From NCBI RefSeq assembly GCF_040786275.1, contig NZ_JBFMVT010000002.1, positions 4,092,001 through 4,156,000 of the forward strand: a stretch of 64,000 nt of DNA. The letters run 5' to 3'. A program made the position numbers and the translations under genes. The notes under the pieces are model-generated. The model was not told the origin of the DNA, did no database searches, and saw only the letters and a list, made by a program, of their open reading frames with translations. This document shows positions 58,079 to 64,000 of the stretch, piece after piece (positions within the stretch are counted from its first letter, which is position 1; each line of letters opens with the position of its first letter). Source of the stretch: Buttiauxella gaviniae. Its GTDB lineage: Bacteria > Pseudomonadota > Gammaproteobacteria > Enterobacterales > Enterobacteriaceae.

Positions 58079-58179
58079 ATTTTTTAGTTTTCGTGGCCAA
58101 AAGAGCGGCTGACAGTTTTACGCGAAACGCCCCTTTGCGGCAAGCGCTGTTTGCCGTAAAAACGCGGGCGGGGTCATGT

Positions 58180-59340
58180 TCAGCAGGCATTACCAAGCCC
58201 GATTTTCAGGCGGTTTACCCAACCATTCAGGCCTGCACTGACCAACAAACCCAACGCTTCGTTGGTGCTAAAACCCTGCTCTAATAAGGGTTGAAGCTGG
58301 GCGGCGCTGAAACTGCCGGGCGCACGAGTTAACACGCGGACAGCCTGAATAATTGCTCGTTCCCGAGGGTGATTATGACTCCACGCCTGTAATGCTCTTT
58401 CACCATTGCGAATTGCCTCTGGTAAAGAACTGTCGCCGCGCCAGGCGTGAGCTGCATCGCTGAAACAGCTCACGCTGCCGTTGATGCGAGCGGTTAACAG
58501 ATTTACCAGTAGACTTTCGTCGCTGGCCTGTGCAAGTGGTGGCAGCAAAATATTCGTTAACAGGCTTAAAATCCGCAGCGCATCGGCATCGTGGGCCAGA
58601 ACCCATCCCATCTCGTGCAAAACAGGCTGCTTTTGGCTTTCGTTAAGCACTTCAAGTTGCCACGTGTTGGCGTAGCGTTGTTCAACCGCGGGCAAGCCCG
58701 TTTGCCAGCTTTTATCGCCTTCAAGGAATAACTCCGCGCTGGCGTCTTGCTGCGTATCAAGCCCCGGAAGCCAGCGCACAGGTAACCCCTGTAGCGCCTG
58801 AAAAACGGCGATTACGCGGGCCTGAAAGCCGATAAAACCAATCAGTTGATTGAAGGTGACGATGTCATTGACCGAAAGCGCGACTTCATCAAGCTGCTGG
58901 CGCGAAACATCATCGATTAAAGTCGGTTGGCTCGCCAGTTGGCGGGCGTACTGGGTAATTTGTGTCAGGCGGCGGTTGCTTTCGCGCGAAGAGTCAGGCC
59001 CCGGCTGTGGGGCGAGACGGGCGGCGTAGTGATTGCACAGGCGCTGTACGCCGTAGACTTGCGCAACAGTAAGCGCCGTACTCAAGCGGTCATAGCTGCT
59101 GAGCGTGTGTAACCGCGTCACGGGCGTATTTTCTGGTAATAAAGCGTTACTGGCATCGCGGGCAATACAAAGCCAGGCTGATTCTGTTTTGCGCAGGTCG
59201 GCACTAAGTTCTAAATCGAGTAAAAACCGGTCGTCGAGGAACGCGGCCTCGGGAACTAACGGTAACACTGCGGCTTCACTGCGACTGGATTGGGTTTCGT
59301 GGTACCAGTGGCTTTTGCCAGAAATTCGGCGTTGTTCCAT
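58180..59340 (-). CDS. yciW: CMD-domain protein YciW
   Basis: 386 aa (E. coli about 375-400 depending on start). It resembles carboxymuconolactone decarboxylase/AhpD-type oxidoreductases (IVTFNQLIGFIGFQARV, LVSAGLNGWVNRLKIGLG). In E. coli it is part of the CysB regulon and linked to cysteine metabolism; biochemical activity is unknown. The canonical AhpD Cys-x2-Cys pair is not visible. It lies between rnb and fabI. Confidence 0.9.
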   Translation of the reverse strand: MEQRRISGKSHWYHETQSSRSEAAVLPLVPEAAFLDDRFLLDLELSADLRKTESAWLCIARDASNALLPENTPVTRLHTLSSYDRLSTALTVAQVYGVQRLCNHYAARLAPQPGPDSSRESNRRLTQITQYARQLASQPTLIDDVSRQQLDEVALSVNDIVTFNQLIGFIGFQARVIAVFQALQGLPVRWLPGLDTQQDASAELFLEGDKSWQTGLPAVEQRYANTWQLEVLNESQKQPVLHEMGWVLAHDADALRILSLLTNILLPPLAQASDESLLVNLLTARINGSVSCFSDAAHAWRGDSSLPEAIRNGERALQAWSHNHPRERAIIQAVRVLTRAPGSFSAAQLQPLLEQGFSTNEALGLLVSAGLNGWVNRLKIGLGNAC

Positions 59341-59532
59341 GGTCGTTCCTTGGTCAAAGAGTTTACAAGCCCGGAAGTAACACCTGACGGCCTGGTTCGC
59401 TGCTTTATCCTGGCGTAACCACGAAGGGTGATAAAAGAATGATAGGTGATAATAAATATCTAAAGGGTATATGGGGAGGGAAAACAGAGAGATAACGGGG
59501 CAGGCTGATGCCTACCCACGTTGTGAACTGAA

Positions 59533-60324
59533 TTAGTCTTTCAGTTCCAGTTCGTTCATTGCAGCGATGCTGAAACCGCCATCAACGTGCAGAACTTCAC
59601 CGGAAACACCGGCAGACAGGTCTGAACACAGGAACGCTGCGGAGTTACCCACATCTTCAATGGTCACGGTACGACGAATCGGGGTTACCGCTTCGCAATG
59701 TGAAAGCATTTTACGGAAATCTTTAATGCCAGATGCTGCCAGGGTACGGATTGGACCCGCAGAAATGGCGTTAACACGCACGCCTTCTGGACCCATCGCG
59801 TTCGCCATGTAACGTACGTTAGCTTCCAGAGAGGCTTTAGCCAGACCCATAACGTTGTAGTTAGGGATAGCGCGCTCAGCACCCAGGTAAGAGAGCGTCA
59901 GCAGCGCAGAACCTGGGTTCAGCATTTCGCGGCAAACTTTTGCCATCGCAACAAAGCTGTAAGAGCTGATATCGTGAGCAATTTTGAAGCCTTCACGGGT
60001 AACCGCATTCACGTAGTCGCCGTCTAACTGGTCACCAGGTGCGAAACCGATAGAGTGAACGAAACCGTCAAACTTCGGCCAGGTTTTAGCCAGCTCAGCA
60101 AACATTGCATCGATGCTCGCGTCTTCTGCTACGTCGCAAGGCAGAACCAGGCTTGAACCCAGATCGGCTGCGAAGCCTTCAACACGGCCTTTCAGTTTTT
60201 CATTCTGGTAAGTGAAAGCCAGTTCAGCACCTTCACGGTGCATCGCCTGTGCGATACCGTAGGCAATGGAGAGTTTACTGGCGACGCCAGTGATCAGAAT
60301 GCGTTTACCGGTAAGAAAACCCAT
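59533..60324 (-). CDS. fabI: Enoyl-[acyl-carrier-protein] reductase (NADH)
   Basis: Last reduction in each fatty acid elongation cycle and target of triclosan. 263 aa (E. coli 262). SDR-type fold with [15 protein letters not shown] cofactor loop, [10 protein letters not shown] with the triclosan-contact Gly, and catalytic Tyr-x6-Lys in [13 protein letters not shown] strong upstream region of about 230 bp separates it from sapF. Confidence 0.98.
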   Translation of the reverse strand: MGFLTGKRILITGVASKLSIAYGIAQAMHREGAELAFTYQNEKLKGRVEGFAADLGSSLVLPCDVAEDASIDAMFAELAKTWPKFDGFVHSIGFAPGDQLDGDYVNAVTREGFKIAHDISSYSFVAMAKVCREMLNPGSALLTLSYLGAERAIPNYNVMGLAKASLEANVRYMANAMGPEGVRVNAISAGPIRTLAASGIKDFRKMLSHCEAVTPIRRTVTIEDVGNSAAFLCSDLSAGVSGEVLHVDGGFSIAAMNELELKD

Positions 60325-60558
60325 AGCTTTGAATCCTTATAGTTTCTGCTAATTTTATGACTTGATAATCATTCAGTTACGATTGATTTGTCACAATTTT
60401 TCAACACGAAAGTGAAATTATATCCCACTCCGCGCCTGTTGTGTCACGTTATTTTTCCGGGCGCGTTTGACTGGTTATCACATCGCCAGAGGTCGGAACA
60501 GCTACGCGCCGGAACGCCCGATGAACCGAAGTCGGCGAAGTTTAAAAAACTCGCTTAA

Positions 60559-61365
60559 TTAACGGTCTTTGCGCCACGCATCTGCGGTCAACGCCTCGCC
60601 AAAGTGGCTGGCAATCAATCGCTTAGTGAGATCGTGAAGCGGGGAGGCGAGCACATCCGCCGTACTGCCGCGTTCCACTACCTCGCCCTGATGCATCACC
60701 ATCACCTGATCGCTGATGTGTTTCATCATGCCGATGTGCTGCGTCACATAGATGTAGGAGATACCCTGTTTTTCCTGAAGCTCGAGCATTAAATTAATCA
60801 GTTGCGAGCGCATCGACATATCAAGAGAGGCCAACGCCTCATCGGCGATAATCACTTTTGGCCGCAGGATTAACGCACGTGCCAGGCCCAGACGCTGCTT
60901 TTGCCCGGGCGCAAGCATATGCGGGTAATAGCTTGCGTGATCGGGAAGCAACCCGACCATTCGCAGCGTCTCGACTATCTGCTTTTGCCGTGCTTCCGGC
61001 TCAAGGTCTGTGTTCAGACGCAGCGGGAAATCGAGGATCTGCGAGATGCGTTGGCGAGGATTAAGCGAAGTGCTTGGATCCTGGAAAATCATACGAATGT
61101 GCTGGCTACGGTAGGTATAATCCCCGAAGTGCAGCAAATGGTCGTTAATCACCACATCGCCGGTTGTCGGTTCCACCATCCCCGCCAGCATCTTCGCAAG
61201 CGTTGATTTGCCTGAGCCGTTTTCACCAATAATCGCCAGCGTCTGCTTTTCACGCAGGGTAAAACTCAAAGGCTTTACCGCGTCGACGTGCTGGCGGCGA
61301 AACATGCCGGTTCGGTAGCGAAACGTTTTACTTAAATTACGCACTTCTAGCAACGTTTCGACCAT
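60559..61365 (-). CDS. sapF: Peptide/putrescine ABC transporter ATPase SapF
   Basis: 268 aa, as in E. coli. Walker A GENGSGKSTLA, ABC signature region (LAPGQKQRLGLARAL) and Walker B VIIADEALASLD are visible. It works with SapD on the SapB/SapC permeases; in Salmonella the system is linked to antimicrobial peptide resistance, in E. coli to putrescine export. ATG 61365 overlaps the sapD stop. A longer frame upstream overlaps sapD and is not used. Confidence 0.96.
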   Translation of the reverse strand: MVETLLEVRNLSKTFRYRTGMFRRQHVDAVKPLSFTLREKQTLAIIGENGSGKSTLAKMLAGMVEPTTGDVVINDHLLHFGDYTYRSQHIRMIFQDPSTSLNPRQRISQILDFPLRLNTDLEPEARQKQIVETLRMVGLLPDHASYYPHMLAPGQKQRLGLARALILRPKVIIADEALASLDMSMRSQLINLMLELQEKQGISYIYVTQHIGMMKHISDQVMVMHQGEVVERGSTADVLASPLHDLTKRLIASHFGEALTADAWRKDR

Positions 61366-62357
61366 TACTGACTCTCCATATTCAGCGGGAAGTGGCAGGC
61401 GTAAAGATGGTTTTTTGCCCCGGTCAGGCGCGGCGTTTCGATACATTCCCGCTGCGCGTAAGGGCAGCGCGGCCCGAGTCGGCATCCCATCGGCAACTGT
61501 TCCAGTAATGGAATGGCGCCCGGCATAGTATTCAGGCGGCTTTTATGGGGCATAGGGCTGCCAAAGTCAGGAATAGCGCGGATAAGCGCTTGGGTGTAAG
61601 GGTGGTGCGGCGTGGCGATAAGTTCTTCGCTGGTCGCGCTTTCCACCGTTTGCCCGCAGTACATCACGTTAATTTTATCCGCCCACTGGCTCAACATCTG
61701 CAAGTCGTGGCTGATAAGCAAAATGGTGGTGTTGTTGTACTGATTAAGGCGCGTCAGCAATTTGAAAATTTGTAATTGGGTGGTCGGTTCCATCGCGTTG
61801 GTGGGTTCATCGGCAATCAACAAACGCGGCTGGTTCGCCAGGGCAATGGCGATCATGACTTTCTGGCACTCACCGTCGGTGAGCTCATAAGGGTAACTGC
61901 GCATCGCATCTTTATGATCTTTTATCCCGACGCGGTGAAGCAGTTCAATGGCACGGCGTTTTCGCCAGCCAAAACGCTTCCACCAGCGGCCTTTATAGGT
62001 CCAGCCAGGAATATTTTGCATCAACTGGCGGCCAACACGTTCTGACGGATCAAGACACGACTGCGGTTCCTGGAAAATCATGGAAACGTTATGGCCGACC
62101 AGGCGGCGTCGCTCGCGACTGCTCAAACGGAGCAAATCAATGTCAGCAAAACGCATGCGGTCTGCGGTCACTCGCCAGTTATCTTTGGTGACGCCACAAA
62201 TCGCTTTGGCAATCAGGCTTTTCCCAGAGCCAGACTCGCCCACAAGCCCGCGAATTTCCCCTTCATTCAGAGTCATACTGACGCGATCGACAGCTTTGAC
62301 CCAGCCTTCGGAGGTCATAAACTCGATGGTGAGATTTCGAATATCAAGTAATGGCAT
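61365..62357 (-). CDS. sapD: Peptide/putrescine ABC transporter ATPase SapD
   Basis: 330 aa, as in E. coli. Walker [13 protein letters not shown]-loop in [10 protein letters not shown], signature [13 protein letters not shown] and Walker [13 protein letters not shown]; an oligopeptide-transport C-terminal region with conserved Cys residues ([12 protein letters not shown]) follows. E. coli SapD also supports Trk potassium uptake through ATP binding. ATG 62357 abuts sapC. Upstream in-frame extension overlaps sapC. Confidence 0.96.
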   Translation of the reverse strand: MPLLDIRNLTIEFMTSEGWVKAVDRVSMTLNEGEIRGLVGESGSGKSLIAKAICGVTKDNWRVTADRMRFADIDLLRLSSRERRRLVGHNVSMIFQEPQSCLDPSERVGRQLMQNIPGWTYKGRWWKRFGWRKRRAIELLHRVGIKDHKDAMRSYPYELTDGECQKVMIAIALANQPRLLIADEPTNAMEPTTQLQIFKLLTRLNQYNNTTILLISHDLQMLSQWADKINVMYCGQTVESATSEELIATPHHPYTQALIRAIPDFGSPMPHKSRLNTMPGAIPLLEQLPMGCRLGPRCPYAQRECIETPRLTGAKNHLYACHFPLNMESQ

Positions 62358-63247
62358 TATTGCACCCCCGCGTTGATTGCGCGGCGTAGACCGTCGCCCA
62401 GCAGGTTGACCAGTAATACACTGATCATGATAGCCACTCCGGGCAACATTACTGTCCACGGAGCGACATAAATAAGCTCCAGTGCATCACCCAACATCGC
62501 GCCCCATTCCGGTGACGGAAGCTGCGCGCCTAAATCCAAAAAGCCCAGCGCGGCGATATCCAGAATGGCCATTGATAGCGCTCGCGTTACTTCTGTTATC
62601 AGCGTGGCGGCGGTATTGGGCATGACCGCAAACCACAAAATATTCAGCGTTGAAGCGCCATCCAGCCGGGCGGCAATAACATAATCTTTTTCTAGTTCAT
62701 CGTGCACCGCGCTATAGACCGAACGCACCATGCGCGGTAACAACGCGAGCCATACTGCAAACATGGCGTGAACCAGGTGCGGGCCAACAAACGCCACCAC
62801 GATGATTGCCAGCAAAAGAGAAGGGATAGACAGCAGGGTATCAAGAATATGATTAAGCACCGCCGAGCGTAATCCGTGTGTGGCCCCGGCCATAACGCCC
62901 AGAACCACACCAAACACCGTAGCCGCAAAGGTCACTACAAACGCGCCGCCAACGGTGGGCGCTGCGCCGCTAAGCATGCGGCTTAATACATCGCGCCCCA
63001 GATCGTCCGTTCCCAGGAAGAATGAAACATCGCCGTAGCGCGACCAGGAAGGCGGGAGCAACTGGTAACCCAAGAATTGCTGATCGATACCATAAGGCGC
63101 GAACACGCCGCCAAATACGCACAGCAGCACTAAAGCCCCGCAGCCGTAAAGGCCGATCATTGCCGTTGTATCGCCGTAAAATTTACGCCAGGTCAGGCGC
63201 AGCGTGCTCGGCGGGCGCTTCTCGCGATAGACGCTATCGTAAGGCAT
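62357..63247 (-). CDS. sapC: ABC transporter permease SapC
   Basis: 296 aa, as in E. coli. Dipeptide-type inner membrane permease with six predicted helices and the ABC interaction loop ([20 protein letters not shown]). It starts [13 protein letters not shown] as in E. coli. It overlaps sapB by 14 bp at its start, indicating coupled translation in sapABCDF. Confidence 0.96.
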   Translation of the reverse strand: MPYDSVYREKRPPSTLRLTWRKFYGDTTAMIGLYGCGALVLLCVFGGVFAPYGIDQQFLGYQLLPPSWSRYGDVSFFLGTDDLGRDVLSRMLSGAAPTVGGAFVVTFAATVFGVVLGVMAGATHGLRSAVLNHILDTLLSIPSLLLAIIVVAFVGPHLVHAMFAVWLALLPRMVRSVYSAVHDELEKDYVIAARLDGASTLNILWFAVMPNTAATLITEVTRALSMAILDIAALGFLDLGAQLPSPEWGAMLGDALELIYVAPWTVMLPGVAIMISVLLVNLLGDGLRRAINAGVQ

Positions 63248-64000
63248 ACCATTCCTTATGTGTCAGTGGGTTTGCCATGGCACCCAAAATATCGGAGATA
63301 ACGTTCACAATGATCACCAGCGAACCGATGACCATTACGCCGGCAGAAATTGCCGTGTAATCTTGTTGACGAATCGCGTTGATAAGCCAACGGCCAAGCC
63401 CAGGCCAACTAAAGACCACTTCTGTAATCATCGCCAGCGTCAGCATGGTGGAAAATTGCAGACCGAGACGTGGAATAACCGGTGGGAGGGCGTTATGTAA
63501 AACATGGCGGTGCAAAATCGTCAGGCGCGATAATCCGCGCGTTGCCGCCGCCTTAATGTAGTTTTGATCAAACACTTCGATAGTGCTGAGACGCATTAAA
63601 CGCACCACTTCGGTGGTGGGGGCGACGGCCAGCGCAACCACCGGTAACACCATATGGCGTACAGCGCTGATGATCATCTCTTCGCGATACGGAGAGTCAG
63701 ATAACCAGGCGTCTACCAGCGCAAAGCCGGTTACTGACTTCACTTCATAGAGCAGATCAAAACGCCCGGATACCGGCAGCCAGCCCAAGGTCAGCGAGAA
63801 AAACATCGTCAGAAGCAGGGCGAACCAGAAAACCGGAATCGAGAAACCGACCAGCGCCAGGGCACTGATCAGCTTATCCTGCCATTTATTGCGCATGATC
63901 CCCGCCAGCATCCCCACAGGAATACCAATCAATAAGGCCAGGCCAAATGCCAGAATGCACAGTTCCATGGTGGCCGGGAAAACCACGCGTAACTGTTCGT
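63234..64000 (-). CDS. sapB: ABC transporter permease SapB, 3' part (cut by window end)
   Basis: C-terminal about 254 residues of the partner permease (E. coli 321 aa); the frame is open to the last base. The ABC loop [20 protein letters not shown] and the family ending [12 protein letters not shown] are present. The N-terminal helix, and sapA which should precede it, lie beyond the window. Confidence 0.95.
   Translation of the reverse strand, partial: EQLRVVFPATMELCILAFGLALLIGIPVGMLAGIMRNKWQDKLISALALVGFSIPVFWFALLLTMFFSLTLGWLPVSGRFDLLYEVKSVTGFALVDAWLSDSPYREEMIISAVRHMVLPVVALAVAPTTEVVRLMRLSTIEVFDQNYIKAAATRGLSRLTILHRHVLHNALPPVIPRLGLQFSTMLTLAMITEVVFSWPGLGRWLINAIRQQDYTAISAGVMVIGSLVIIVNVISDILGAMANPLTHKEWYALR

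Noticed and set aside
58180-59340. YciW as a typical AhpD peroxidase
   Set aside because: The Cys-x2-Cys active-site pair of AhpD is not visible, so only the CMD-like fold is claimed.
61366-61485. Upstream extension of sapF (and likewise of sapD to 62459 and trpB to 15374)
   Set aside because: The extensions overlap the preceding genes. The chosen starts give the E. coli protein lengths.

Overview
The window is a chromosomal segment from a member of the Enterobacteriaceae. Most genes are recognisable orthologs of Escherichia coli K-12 genes. The long stretch yciABC-ompW-trpABCDEL-trpH-yciO-rluB-btuR-yciK-sohB-yciN-topA-cysB-ymiA-yciX-ymiC-acnA-ribA-pgpB-lapAB-pyrF-yciH-osmB-yciT-yciZ-pdeR-rnb-yciW-fabI-sapFDCB keeps the E. 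coli order. It is not E. coli itself: it has an rpfF gene beside pdeR, a guaD-xdhABC operon between ydfG and dcp, a fsaA/pflE/pflF cluster between yciT and yciZ, no yciGFE between trpA and ompW, and dcp joined directly to yciA. I cannot name the genus from sequence reading alone.

Layout. Bases 1-2000: end of a YdfI/RspD-like sugar-acid dehydrogenase, then rspR and ydfG. 2357-8255: purine catabolism operon guaD-xdhA-xdhB-xdhC. 8381-10429: dcp. Around 10.45 kb, a REP-type repeat pair marks a synteny break relative to E. coli. 10530-13162: yciA, yciB, yciC, ompW. 13291-20026: complete trp operon with leader peptide, attenuator and a perfect-looking TrpR operator. 20103-21601: trpH, yciO.

21664-30675 is the main accessory region, a 9.0-kb integrated element. 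It is bounded by a 17-bp direct repeat, with the right copy ending 16 bp before the rluB start codon. It encodes a tyrosine integrase, a truncated Fur-like winged-helix protein with a Fur-box-like palindrome upstream, two small overlapping genes, and an inovirus Gp2/YagK-YfjJ-type putative replication protein with a hairpin upstream. It also carries a serine resolvase preceded by a res-like array of dyads, an unrecognised Cys/coiled-coil protein, a small secreted protein, and a periplasmic SdsA/YjcS-type alkyl sulfatase as likely cargo. I see no capsid or conjugation genes.

30692-47355: conserved housekeeping block (rluB to osmB). 47622-52553: DeoR-type yciT followed by the glycyl-radical enzyme pflF and its activase pflE, divergent from fsaA. 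The intergenic region has an FNR-like site placed suitably for both directions and CTTTCG repeats that could be a DeoR-family operator. 52985-55842: rpfF and rpfR/pdeR, a diffusible-signal-factor (cis-2 fatty acid) synthase and PAS-GGDEF-EAL receptor pair, convergent and overlapping by 4 bp. 56144-64000: rnb, yciW, fabI and the sapBCDF transporter genes, with sapB cut by the window end.

No rRNA, tRNA, CRISPR array or insertion sequence was seen.
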